A stretch of 64,000 nt of DNA, taken from Cichorium intybus. Its lineage: Eukaryota > Streptophyta > Magnoliopsida > Asterales > Asteraceae. Every line of letters starts with the position of its first letter. Positions within the stretch are counted from its first letter, which is position 1. The notes beneath the pieces are model-generated. The model was not told the DNA's origin. It saw only the letters and a program-made list of their open reading frames with translations, and did not search any database. The stretch spans positions 76,181,494 to 76,245,493 of the forward strand of contig CM042013.1 in the NCBI GenBank assembly GCA_023525715.1. Reading direction: 5' to 3'. Made by a program: the position numbers and the translations under genes. Below, piece after piece: positions 22,429 to 39,444 of this stretch.

Positions 22429-22820
22429 TGTTAGTATAAATTTAGTTGGTTTAATCTTTACATTTTATAGGGACCAAAGATGTTAAAAATCAAAGTTATA
22501 AGGGCGAGTTTTGGGTTTTTCGGTTGGGACCGAACAACCTATGGGTTGTTCGGTCTGGCCACTTTGTTGTTCAGCCCATGGGGTTGTTCGGTATAAGTAT
22601 GTGTCGAATGCACCCTTTAGAAGGGTTGGTCCTTGTTGGTCATTGTGTTGTTTTGGAGCTCTATAAGATCATAGCAAATTCCTTGTCAAGATTAAGCAAC
22701 AACAACATCTTATGTACTAGTCTTTGATTTAATCAAGAGTGCATTGAAGGTGATTTGATTGTGTTCTTATTTTGTCATTGATACCATTTATTGGAGATCT
22801 TAGAGTATTTGGGACATACA
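22429..22820 (+). repeat. 3' LTR of element B
   Basis: 392 bp, TGTTAGTATAAATTT to GGGACATACA, followed by the duplication ACCAC (22821-22825). It is about 17 bp shorter than the 5' copy (409 bp). Confidence 0.92.
22530..22553 (+). other. Perfect hairpin in A/B-family LTR
   Basis: CCGAACAACC, loop TATG, GGTTGTTCGG. The arms are made of the decamer that recurs through the LTR and leader. The copy at 18627-18650 (A's 5' LTR) is also perfect, with loop CATA; the copies near 1120 and 2215 carry one or two mismatches. Confidence 0.75.
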
Positions 22821-22825
22821 ACCAC

Positions 22826-28535
<5,710 letters not shown>

Positions 28536-28536
28536 G

Positions 28537-28548
28537 TGGTATCAAAGC
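28537..28548 (+). other. Primer-binding site of element D
   Basis: TGGTATCAAAGC, one base from the tRNA-Met standard, follows the LTR end by one base. Confidence 0.8.
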
Positions 28549-29404
28549 CTTTTTGGTTGTTTTCTTGTTAAACTGCTATAATTGTTATCCTAAATATTAG
28601 GGTTTAAATCTTCTAAACCCTAATGGGGCCAAATCAATTTAGGGCTAGGGTTTTGAAAACCCTAGCCCCTACCCTCCTTGATTTTTGATTTTAGCAATAG
28701 GTTTTAGAAGGTATTCTATTTTTGGTAACTTTAATTATTTAAATGGATAAACCTTAAACCCATTATTTGTAAAATCGAAAATTAGGGGGTTTAAGATAGG
28801 TTTAAATTAATTTGATTAATTTGTGATACCTATCTAAATTTAATTAATTTAATTAATTGTTTAATTAAAATATAATTAAGGATTTAATTTTATTTAAATT
28901 TAATAGCCTTAAATTTCGAAAAATTAAAGGATATATCTAGGAATATTTTCAAAAGTCTAAAATATCCAATTTTAATTAAATTGTTTAATTAAAAGACATT
29001 TTAAAGGTGTAATTTAATTTTAAATTTGACAGTTTAAATTCCTATAAATTAAAGGATAAACCTAAAGCATTTTAAATAGTTTAACTTTCATCTTATATAT
29101 ATAATTAAAAGTTAATATTATATGTATAAGATATAATGGTTAGTCAAATCAATAGTAGGCCTCATTCACGAAGCTGGTCTATAAAGTGGGTATAAGGAGA
29201 CTGTCTATAAAATGGCGGTCTAATGGATGTCCACTCTCATCCACCGCTCGCCTGATCACTGGAGGGTCGTTAGCCGAACGGGTTTGATAGGACCGCCTAA
29301 TCTCATTAAAAGTATAATCATATTATTCAATGTACTAGAACAATTTAATAAAACTAAATCTAGTTACTTTAGAAAAAATATGAATTGGTGCTAACCCATG
29401 AAAT

Positions 29405-29560
29405 TACACATTGCACTTTATGAAACATTGGTGGAGCATGTGTGGTTTACCGGCACGCCAATTGGGATTCATAAATAGTTGCAATGGGTTCTCGGGTGTT
29501 GTCATTGTTGATGCAGCGTGTGTGGTTTACCGACACATCAATTGGAGATGACAACTGACC
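29405..29560 (+). other. Paired stem-loops with shared loop motif in element D leader
   Basis: First loop GTGGAGCATGTGTGGTTTAC at 29431-29456, arms TTTATGAAACATTGGTG and CCAATTGGGATTCATAAA. Second loop ATGCAGCGTGTGTGGTTTAC at 29511-29536, arms GTTGTCATTGTTGATG and CATCAATTGGAGATGACAAC. The arms of the two stems differ while pairing is kept; the core GTGTGGTTTACCG and the following CAC are constant. Confidence 0.72.
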
Positions 29561-29856
29561 CCGAGAGTACAAGCTAATTTGCATGGTTATTCACACCTGG
29601 TTCGTGATCCTCGGTATCCAGTCACAAACAGTGGGGCACATCCAAGATTAAACATGCTATTGAACAGTTCAATAAATCTCAAAAGAAACTAGAAATTCCA
29701 TTTTAATAAGATTATCTTTCCGCGGTGGAATTGGTTGAATCGTCATTCACCTACCTTTATAAAATTTACAATTAGACTACGACATCCCTCTTCTATATTG
29801 TAAATTGTTATAGTTGGGTCCTAGCCTTATACTTATTATTGAGTTATTATAAGGAT

Positions 29857-29859
<3 letters not shown>

Positions 29860-29936
<77 letters not shown>
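29860..29936. repeat. (TA)n microsatellite
   Basis: About 77 bp of TA with one interruption lie between the leader and the gag start of element D. Confidence 0.93.
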
Positions 29937-29938
<2 letters not shown>

Positions 29939-29962
29939 AATTGAAACTATTCTCTTTTATAG

Positions 29963-30961
29963 ATGTCTTCTATTGATCAATCCGCCCCCCACTCTAACTC
30001 CAGCAATGTCACATCTATCCTATCATTGTGTTCCAAAGTTATATTGGACGGCACTAACTACAATGATTGGATCCGCAACATCGATATGGCTCTTAGGTTT
30101 GAACATAAAGAGTATGTTCTAGAAACCGAGCTTGTTGACATTGACCCTGATACTGCTACTCCCGAAGAACTCGCCTCGTACTCAAAACACTCTGATGATG
30201 CAACCAAAGTGGCTTGCATCATGATTGCTACCATGAATCCAGAATTGTAGAGAATATATGAAGACTACTGGCACTATGAGATGCACAAAGAGCTCGCGGA
30301 AAAGTTCTGCAAGCAGGAACGCATCAAGAGTCGCGAGATGGTCAAAGCCTTCACCAAAAGGAAGCTGAGGGATGGAGAGTCCATCTGCAGCCACGTGCAG
30401 AGGATGCAGGGATATGTGGAAAGGCTTAGAAAGCTTGAGATGCCAGTCCATGAGGATTTAGCTATAGACATAGTGCTGAATTCTCTACCGAGTTCTTATG
30501 ACCAGTTCACGCTGGCGTATCATTTGAACAACTCTCAGGCCACTCTCGCCGAGTTGCATCGCATGCTCCATACTGCTGAAGTTGGGATGAAGGGTAAAAG
30601 TGTACCCTCAGTTAGCCAGCCCGTCTTCGCAATTGGTGGTGGAAAGGGGAAGAAGAGAAAGGGCCTTCCCAATCAGAATTGGAGGGAAAAGGTCCATGTT
30701 GGATCATCCAGCAGTGGCTCGAGACCCACGTCTTCTGACATTCCTCACAATGCCAACCCCAAGGAAGCTGACTGCTTCTACTGCAAAGAAAAGGGTCATT
30801 GGAAGAGAAGCTGCCCGAGATACCTGCAAGACTTGAAAGATGGCAAAGTGAAGCGGTCTACAGCAGGTATATACACTATCTCTAAAAACTCACCATCTTC
30901 CAGTTCTTGGGTCCTTGATACAGGATGTGGTTTTCACATTTGTCTGATTTGGAGGGCCTAA
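29963..30961 (+). pseudogene. Element D gag and protease start
   Basis: One frame with a single in-frame TAG at 30248. The gag core: LDGTNYNDWIRNIDMALRF, then QERIKSREMVKAFTKRKL, MPVHEDLAIDIVLNSLPSSY and a CCHC zinc knuckle CFYCKEKGHWKRSCP at about 30772-30815. The protease motif SSSWVLDTGC (catalytic Asp-Thr-Gly) is near 30905. The ORF then breaks in the protease. The ATG at 29963 follows the leader directly and suits the family start. Gag packages RNA; the protease would mature the polyprotein. Confidence 0.9.
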
Positions 30962-31990
30962 AGGAAAGCAGGGAGGTGGAGCACGGTAGATTGAACCTGA
31001 TCATGGGAAATAGGAGATCGTCGCCTATTACCAAGATCATAATCTATAGTTTAGTGCTTAGTAGTGGTGTTTGTTTAGAACTTATAAATTGTTGCTATTC
31101 GCCAGAAATGGTAGGAAACATTATTTCCTTTCATGCATTGTTTAGATAAGGTTTCCAGTTTTCTTTTGATAATATTAATGGTTCAATTTCTGTTTTTCAA
31201 AATGGTACTTCTATTTTTACTGCTTTACCTTGTGATGGTGTGTATGAAACAGTACAATGTGTTGACAATTTAGAACATGGTGTAAATTATATTGATTCTT
31301 CTAGTGGTGTAGAAAAGGCGTGCTTGTGGCAATGTCGTCTTGGGCACATTAACAAGAAACGCATCGCCCAACTCCAAAAGCATGGAGTGTTGGAATCATT
31401 CGACCTCAAATCGGATGATGTATGCGAATGTTGTCTTTTGGGCAAGATGACTAAGTCACCTTTCAAAGGGTCCTTTGAAAGAGGTGAAGGTCTGTTAGAC
31501 AGCATACACACAGATGTGTGTGGTCCCTTCAGATCAACCATAAACGATGGCACACGATTCTACGTGACCTTTACTGACGATTTTAGTAGATACAGGTATA
31601 TCTACTTAATCAAACACAAGTCAGACACCTTTGAAAAGTTTAAAGAATTCAAAAATGAAGTTGAGAATCAATTGGGCTGGAAGATCAAGATGCTCAGGTC
31701 CGACAGAGGCGGTGTGTATCTTAGTATCGAGTTCCTAGACTATCTGAAGGAATGTGGAATAGTTTCACAGTTATCACCTCCTCGGACAGCACATTTTAAC
31801 GGTGTTGCCGAAAGGCGTAACCGAACCTTGTTAGACATGGTTCGCTCCATGATTAGTCGAGCTTCACTTCTGATCCACTTCTAGGGGTATGCCTTAAAGA
31901 CTTCCGCCCACATCCTCAATCTTGTCCCAACTAAGAAGGTTGCTAAAACACCTCATGAGATGTGGACGAGGAAAGTTCCCTCGTTAGCAC
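30962..31990 (+). pseudogene. Element D integrase
   Basis: Protease remnants in mixed frames run to about 31240, then a 214-codon ORF: zinc-binding part with LWQCRLGHINKKRIAQLQKH and CECCLLGKMTKSPF, core with HTDVCGPF (first Asp), TFTDDFSRYRYIYLIKHKSD, MLRSDRGG (second Asp) and NGVAERRNRTLLDMVRSM (Glu). All three acidic catalytic residues are present, although the usual Glu after RSDRGG reads Val. A stop at about 31882 and a frameshift at about 31995 separate it from the RT. Confidence 0.9.
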
Positions 31991-33170
31991 ATGTCAAAGT
32001 CTAGGGTTGTGAGGCATTCGTTAGACGAGAGAACTCACGATAAACTCGCAGAAAGAAGCGAGAGGTGCTTTTTCATTGGATACCCCAAACAGTCTTTTGG
32101 ATACTTGTTCAACAGACCAAGCGAGGACGTGGTCTTTGTAGCAAGACGAGGAGTCTTTCGAGAGAGAGAACTCATATTCAAAGAGGACAGTGGGAGTACC
32201 ATTGATCTTGACGAAATTCAAGAAACACCAGATAATACAACCTTAGGAGAAACTAGTAACCAACAAGAGGAAGAAGTTCCTGTTGGTCCGACTGATATAT
32301 CCTTACCTCTTAGGCGCTCCAGTAGAGTTAGCATGCCAGCCAAGTTTTATGGATTTCATATAACTACAGATGGACATACGTTTGTCAATGATAGGACACT
32401 GATAAATTTGGATGAACCAGCTAACTACCGAGAAGCGATGGCGGGCCCTGAGTCTGCCAAATGGAAAGAGGCAATGGACAGCGAGATCAAGTCCATGTAT
32501 GATAATCAAGTTTGGAACTTGGTTGACAATGTACAGGGTCGAAAGACAGTCGGGTGCAAGTGGATCTTCAAGAATAAGACCGACATGGATGGAAAGGTAC
32601 ACACTTTCAATGTAAGACTGGTCGTGAAGGGCTTTACTCAAACCCTAGGGATTGACTATGATGAGACCTTCTCACCAGTGGCCAAGATAAAGTCTATTAG
32701 GATTATGCTAGCCATAGCTGCATTTCATGATTATAAAATTTGGCAGATGGACGTCAAAACCGCTTTCCTTAATGGGAAGTTGACTGAGGATGTTTACATG
32801 AATCAGCCAGAGGGTTTTCTCGATGCAAAGTATCCTGATAAGGTGTGTAAGCTTGAAAAATCAATCTACGGATTGAAACAAGCTTCTCGCAGCTGGAATC
32901 TTTGTTTCCATGAGAAAGTTAAAGAGTTTGGTTTCTCTAGGAGCGAGGATGAGTCATGTGTATATGTCAAGGCTAGTGGGTGTATAGTCACCTTCCTAGT
33001 GCTGTATGTTGATGACATACTGCTCATGGGAAACGACATTCCAACCTTACAAGATGTCAAGTCTTGGCTTACGAAGTGTTTCGCCATGAAAGATCTAGGA
33101 GAGGTTGCCTATATTCTCGGGATAAGAATATTCAGAGATAGGAAGAAGAAACTAATTGGACTTAGTTAGA
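31991..33170 (+). pseudogene. Element D reverse transcriptase
   Basis: 392 codons: integrase C-terminal part (KLAERSERCFFIGYPKQSFG), linker, then RVT_2: KWKEAMDSEIKSMYDNQVWN, GCKWIFKNKTDMDGKVHTFN, IWQMDVKTAFLNGKLTEDVY, NQPEGFLDAKYPDKVCKLEK, IYGLKQASRSWN, the catalytic LYVDDILLMGND, and DLGEVAYILGIRIFRDRKKK. The YVDD core is intact. The stop at 33167 falls inside the polyprotein. The sequence is clearly different from A's RT (DIIFGST type), so D is another copia lineage. Confidence 0.92.
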
Positions 33171-33996
33171 GTACATACTTGGAAAAGGTACAAAAGTGGT
33201 TTAGTATGGAAAATTCCAAGAGGGGAGAGCTACCTATCCAAAGTAATGCCAAATTGAGTAAGACTCAGAATCCAAGTACAGACTAGGAGATAGCTGACAT
33301 GAGTCGGGTACCTTACGCTTCGGCTGTGGGGTCGATCATGTACGCTATGACGTGTACTCGACCTAACGTGGCCTTTGCCTTGAGCATGGTCAGTCGGTAC
33401 TAGGGAAACCCTGGTAGGGCACATTGGACAGCTGTCAAAAACATACTCAAGTATCTGAAAAGGACAAAGAACTTTATTTTAGTCCTTGGTGGCAGTGATA
33501 CCTTGAGAGTTGACAGGTATACAGATGACAGCTTTCAGACAGATAGAGACAATGGTCGGTCTCATTCGGGCTGGGATTTTCTTTTAAATGGGGGAGCAGT
33601 GACTTGGAAAAGTTCCAAGCAAGAGACGGTGGCTGATTCTACTTGCGAATCAGAGTACACAACAGCGAGTGAAGCGGCAAAGGAAGCGGCTCGGCTAAAG
33701 AACTTCATCGGTGACCTTGGAATAGTCCCGAGTATTCAGGAGCCCATGGAACTATTCTGCTATAACGAAGGAGCAGTTGCTTTGACGAAGGAACCGAGAG
33801 ATCATGGAAAGTCCAGACATATCGACAGAAAGTACCACTACATAAGACATAGAGTAGAAGAGGTCACCTCCTAGTGAAGAGGGTATCATCAGAAGATAAT
33901 CCTGCAGACCCCTTGACTAAGGCTCTGAGTAGGATTAAGCACAATCAACATGCACGACGCATAGGATTAAGAGATGCTATTAGTTTTTGTAATTAG
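33171..33996 (+). pseudogene. Element D RNase H
   Basis: It continues in the RT frame with stops near 33284 and 33402: YASAVGSIMYAMTCTRPNVA, then RYTDDSFQTDRDNGRS, SSKQETVADSTCESEY and ELFCYNEGAVALTK. The last is normally CDNEGA, so one catalytic Asp reads Tyr. A frameshift near 33865 moves the end (SSEDNPADPLTKALS) to another frame, stopping at 33996, the natural end of the polyprotein. RNase H would be inactive even without the stops. Confidence 0.88.
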
Positions 33997-34848
33997 GTAG
34001 GATTTGAAACTTACTGCAATGTAAATGTAATTGACTTTGGTGATTTAATAATATAGCTTTATTGATGAGTATTTGATACTGCCTTTGTCGATTGTTTATT
34101 ATTGTGTTTCAATTTTTCATGTTTACTTCCTGAGTAATTTTGAATTATTCGGATGTCCATAGTCGCTCATACTTTTACGGAGTAAGTATTAATGAAGGCT
34201 GTCATGAATTGTTTTGTAGATTGTCTAAGGAGTTAGACATAGCAATATGATTGCTACAACATTCATGAGTACTTAGAAATAGGGATTTAAGTATTGGATA
34301 AACCCACGATCAACAGATTGCTTCATGGATTACATCACGAGCAATGTTGAGACGATAATATCTTTTGATCTTTAAGTAGAGACATATAAGTTATGTTTTA
34401 CCAAGCGGTTGTTCGATGACAATGCGAAAACGCATCGGTAACACGATGTTATAAAACGTGTTGTTGTGAATGATTTGACTAGTAAAAGACATAAGTATAT
34501 GAGTCAAAGCTTATTCGTCCCTTGACCATGTCGGGAAACAGATATCTGTAGGCCTCTCGATGATTTTGAAGTTGACTGAAAGGGTTGGCCAACCAGGACT
34601 AAATTGATATGCTCGATTAGTAGTCTTAAAAGACATATGCAAATCAGAAATCGGGAAACAGAGAATCAGACCAGGATTTATTTTAATCCATGTCTTGAGT
34701 CTAAAAATATCTTGTTGGACGGAGGATCATCTGATCACTTATCTATGGACAGAACTAACTAGGTCAGAGTTCGGCAGCGGTTTCTAGGAAGCTACAGTTG
34801 CTTATTAATTAGATGTTAAATTAGTAATTATAGTCATAGACTTATCCA
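33997..34848 (+). other. 3' non-coding tail of element D
   Basis: About 850 bp after RNase H. From about 34095 it matches C (8322-9060) and E (60902-61620) in inverted orientation. No ORF. Confidence 0.75.
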
Positions 34849-34858
34849 AGTGGGAGAC
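34849..34858 (+). other. Polypurine tract of element D
   Basis: AAGTGGGAGAC directly precedes the LTR start TGTTGG. Confidence 0.8.
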
Positions 34859-35759
<901 letters not shown>

Positions 35760-37868
35760 GTTTAATGTTTAAAAGAAAAGTTTTTAAAACAACATAATTT
35801 TTCATCATAATGTTTCTAAGCAACTAGTAATGTTTTATAAGTATGTTAGACTTATAAAATTATTTATATTATATATTAAACCCAAGTCATTTATGATTTG
35901 TCGAATTTGGGACAAAAGTCCTAAAAACAAAAGACGCTAGGGTGGATAGATTTTGTTCTTTCCATCATACTCCAGACTTGGGGTATCAGCTAAGGTGATT
36001 AATGCCCTAAGTATAAAAATCCAATTATGATAATATACCATTCAAGTTTAAATAATTAAAGTTTTATGTTGGTAAGATTTTTATTTAATTTGTTAGGGAA
36101 AGACTTTTAAACAAAATGACAATGTGTTTCGACTATAAAGGTTTTTGACAGCAAGTATTATGACATCTTTTGGTTATGAACTATCTAACAGAGAGAGTCA
36201 ATACATGATTTGATTACAAGGATTTTGAAAATGATAAATGTTTTGTTTACAAATGTTTTGAGTCTAAAACTCATGTATCTCATGAGACATATTTGTCTTA
36301 CGTATCTTTGTTTTTAATGTTATGTACTCATGAACAAGATGATAGACATCAGAGGATAGAAAGAAAGGACATAGAAGCTCTCATAGGGATATAAATAGAA
36401 AAAGGATAGGAAGATAGAGTTTCCTTTAAAGCGTTATAGTTATGATGTATAGTTGAGAGATGTTACCTTTATGGTTAGACCAACCCTTGTAGTTATGTTG
36501 TGAAGTCTTGCTATGTTCTATAATGCTTTTGGGCTATTTTGATTTTGCGGGTCAGGTCAGTTTGGATTTTACCTGTTTAGCCCAAAGGTCAAGCCGAATT
36601 TTCGGTAGAGTTTTTGTTTAATTACGAAACATTAGCTTGAGATGTTATGTTGCTTTATTATGGTCGTATTGATATAAGTTTTGTAACCCCCAATGTTGTT
36701 TTACTATTTTAAAAACTTATTTGTTTTGTTGGGACCAAATGTTTTAAACTATGGTTTAATGTTTAAAAGAAAAGTTTTTAAAACAACATAATTTTTCATC
36801 ATAATGTTCCTAAGAAACTAGTAATGTTTTATAAGTATGTTAGACTTATAAAATTATTTATATTACATATTAGACCCAATACATTTATGATTTGTCGAAT
36901 TTGGGACAAAAGTCCTAAAAACAAAAGACGCTAGGGTGGATAGATTTTGTTCTTTCTATCCTAGTCCAAACTTGGGGTATCACCTAAGGTGATTAATGCC
37001 CTAAGTATAAAAATACAATTAAGGTAATACACCAGTCAAGTTTAAATAATTAATGTTTTATGTTGGTAAGATTTTTATTTAATTTGGTAGGGAAAGACTT
37101 TTCAAGCAAAATGACAATGTGTTTCGACTATAAAGGTTTTTGACAGCAAGTATTATGACATCTTTTGGTTATGAACTATCTAACAGAGAGAGTCAATACA
37201 TGATTTGATTACAAAGATTTTCAAAACAATAAATGTTTTGTTTACAAATGTTTTGAGTCTAAAACCCATGTATCTCACGAGACATACTTGTCTTACGTAT
37301 CTTTGTTTTTAATGCTACGTTCTTTTTTTTAATGCTACGTACTAAGGAACAGGATGACAGACATCAGAGGATAGAAACAAAGGACCTAGAAGCTCTCATG
37401 GGGATGTAGATAGAAAATCGGATGGGAAGACAGAGTTACCCTTAAAGCAATATAGTTATGATGTATAGTTGAGAGATGTTGTGTTTATGATTAGAACCAC
37501 CCTTGTAGTTATGTTGTAATGTCTTGCTATGTTTTGTAATGCCTTTGTGCTATTTTGATTTTAATGGTCGGGTCAGATTGGATTTTTTCCGTTTAGAACA
37601 TAGTTCAAGCCGAATTTTCGGTAACGTTATTGTGTAATTATGAAACATTAGCTTGAGATGTTATGTTGCTTTACTGTGGACGTATTGATATAAGTTTTGC
37701 AATCCCCAATGTTGTTTAACTATTTTAAAACTTGTTTGTTTTGTTGGGACCAAATATTTCAAACTATGGTTTAATGTTTAAAAGAAAACTTTTTTAAAAG
37801 AACATAATTGTCTTCATAATGTTTTTTAGAAATGATTACACCATTTTAGGTGTATGAAAGATGGGGTG
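35760..37868 (+). repeat. Host long-LTR-like repeat with tandem subrepeats (right block)
   Basis: Two further short units have anchors at 35838 and 36832 (994 bp apart). Then comes a unique end reading GATGGGGTGTTACA at about 37855-37868, the form of a chromovirus-type LTR end, followed by ATGGTATCAGAGCC. No coding sequence. Confidence 0.7.
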
Positions 37869-38166
37869 TTACAAATGGTATCAGAGCCAGGGCACGGATA
37901 GATGGTGTTTGACGAGGACGTCGAATCCCCAATGAGGGAGGAGAAGGGTTACCGCACCTGGATCCCACATTGGTTAAGAAGGGGAACGAAACATGCCTTA
38001 TAAAGGATGTGTATACCTCCTCTATCAGACGCGTTTTAAATCCATGAGAGTGACAGATCCTATAAGAACTCTGCAATTAAGTGTGCCCAGACGAGAGAAA
38101 TTTCATGATGGGTGACCCCCTAGGAAGTTTTCGTCCGGGAAGCCCAACGTGTCCAATGTCATTAAC
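37869..38166 (+). mobile_element. tRNA-Met primer site and Cassandra-like TRIM fragment
   Basis: TGGTATCAGAGCC (from 37871) is a primer site. After about 90 bp comes GGATCCCACATTGGTTAAG, then TTATAAAGGATGTG and CAGACGCGTTTTAAATCC, and a 5S-rRNA-like block. Small non-autonomous Cassandra elements are known to carry 5S-derived sequence in their LTRs. The right end is cut by element J's LTR, so only one LTR-like unit is present and the call rests on the 5S block. Confidence 0.55.
38056..38135 (+). ncRNA. 5S-rRNA-derived sequence with internal pol III promoter boxes
   Basis: It aligns over about 80 bases with the 3' two-thirds of plant 5S rRNA. Box A-like AATTAAGTGTGC is at 38075-38086 (5S: AGTTAAGCGTGC). 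The intermediate element and box C-like GATGGGTGACCCCCTAGGAA lie at about 38108-38127. Several changes from the 5S consensus and the missing 5' third show that it is not a working 5S gene. Confidence 0.75.
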
Positions 38167-38334
38167 TGTTGGTGATATTTCAAATAATAGTAGGGTCCTT
38201 TTGGGTTATCCTCACGACCAAATATAGCAGGGTCATTTTGGGTTGTCCTCATGACCCAATAAACACAAACAGTGACAGTAAATAAGAAGGAATCATTAGT
38301 TTATTAATTTATGGTGAAATAAATTAATTAGAAA
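38167..38334 (+). repeat. Left part of element J LTR
   Basis: It starts TGTTGGTGATATTT, with two copies of a TAGGGTCCTTTTGGGTTATC-like block typical of the start of copia LTRs here (compare D, ATTTGGGTTGCCCTCATAG). It is interrupted at AGAAA (38330-38334) by element F. The start is inferred from the TG and similarity only. Confidence 0.6.
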
Positions 38335-39323
38335 TGACAACGCCTAGTAATATCAAATATTTTAGTCGTTGTTGAGCCATATTCTTAGTGAATTTATATC
38401 ATATATATCGTGGTATTCTCACTTTTCATGCCAGCACTTGTTTGGAAAGAAACAATGAAATCAGGGACCAAAAGCGTACAATTTGGAATAAGTTTGAGGA
38501 TCAAGGAAATATCAGGCGAATTCGCACGCGTGCCACGGAGTATACAAACGCGGCGACGCGGTGACTCAGCGATGAGGCGGTGGAGAACATTAAAATACCG
38601 AAAAAACGGGGATAAATCCATACACGCGTCGCGGAATTCATCTGTGCGCAGCGCGGTCGCTTAATTTTTGCAACTATAAATAGAGGGTTTTAGGTCGAAA
38701 AAAGCAGCAAAGACCTGGCATAGAAACGACTCCCAACGCTTCTTTGACTCCAAGTTTCAGTTTTCATCAGCCATATTTGGTATTTATGTTTATTTCTCTT
38801 TAATTTTCAATTAGTTTCATAGTTAGTAGCATTTGGCTAGTGTCTTTGGGAGTGACAACCATTGATACTAAGTCTTGGTTTCTGTTTTTGGATGTTTGTT
38901 TACTGTTTTGAATCATTGGGATCTGAGTTTTGTAAATGAATCATTTGATTATTGGTAATTGTTCTCTTTTCTATATTTATTGCTTTTGAATGATTATTGG
39001 ATGTTTGGATTGTGTTTGATGCTTGGTTTGACCTTTTGTTGCTTCTGATTTTTAGATATAATTCTGATTTCAGTTAAGTACTTAGGTTAGTATTTGGTTT
39101 AGTTAGTTAATGCTTGTGTTGGATTCCTTGATTGTGATTTTCGGGATTATTCAGGGTATAAGTCGGAAACTAGATCCTCTGGCTGTAGCTGTGACACTAC
39201 AGTTGGTAATCTATCGCCTACATTAACCACGTAACTCCTGTGGTCGACCCTGACTTCCACTGTGCTACGTAAGAGTGAGGTTATTTTACAATTTTTGACC
39301 GCATGACGACCGCTCCGATGTCA
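38335..39323 (+). repeat. 5' LTR of element F
   Basis: TGACAACGCCTAGTAATATC to CTCCGATGTCA, 989 bp. It is followed by AATTT and the primer site. Confidence 0.93.
38515..38683 (+). promoter_or_regulatory. GC-rich palindrome cluster and TATA box in F LTR
   Basis: Iterated CGCG-type motifs (CACGCGTGCC, ACGCGGCGACGCGG, ACGCGTCGCGGAATTC, GCGCAGCGCGG) lie in an AT-rich LTR just upstream of CTATAAATAGAG (38673-38683). The same layout is in the LTRs at 43563, 46226 and 53357. It is likely the core promoter of the element; the CpG sites are also obvious methylation targets. Confidence 0.65.
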
Positions 39324-39328
39324 AATTT

Positions 39329-39346
39329 TGGCGCCGTTGCCAGGGA
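39329..39346 (+). other. Primer-binding site of element F (tRNA-Asp)
   Basis: TGGCGCCGTTGCCAGGGA, complementary to the 3' end of plant tRNA-Asp with one mismatch, is the usual Athila primer. Confidence 0.85.
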
Positions 39347-39444
39347 GTTATGAGCTTAAGAGTAGGTGATCTATAGGACTTTAGTTTCTGATTTTTGATG
39401 TTTGATTTTAGTTTGATGATTTTTGGTATGTGTACGTCTTCATA

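Larger units (their letters stand above)
1019..22820 (+). mobile_element. Element B: pol-less Ty1/copia retrotransposon (Sirevirus-like)
   Basis: B has two LTRs in plus orientation (1019-1427 and 22429-22820) flanked by the 5-bp duplication ACCAC, a tRNA-Met primer site, and a polypurine tract before the 3' LTR. It is split by element A at 1923-18748; without A it is about 5.0 kb. It retains a frameshifted gag but no integrase, RT or RNase H, so it is a deletion derivative or a gag-only non-autonomous form. Element A has the same LTR type and contains pol, so A shows what B lacks. Confidence 0.9.
28549..29962 (+). other. Untranslated leader of element D
   Basis: About 1.4 kb before gag, collinear with C's leader. 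It holds an AT-rich part, a conserved block at about 29155-29300, the paired stem-loops (29405-29560), and a TA microsatellite just before the start codon. Packaging and dimerisation signals of LTR elements usually lie in this interval. Confidence 0.7.

Noticed and set aside
38056..38135. Functional 5S rRNA gene
   Set aside because: The 5' third is missing and several conserved positions differ; only a derived block remains.
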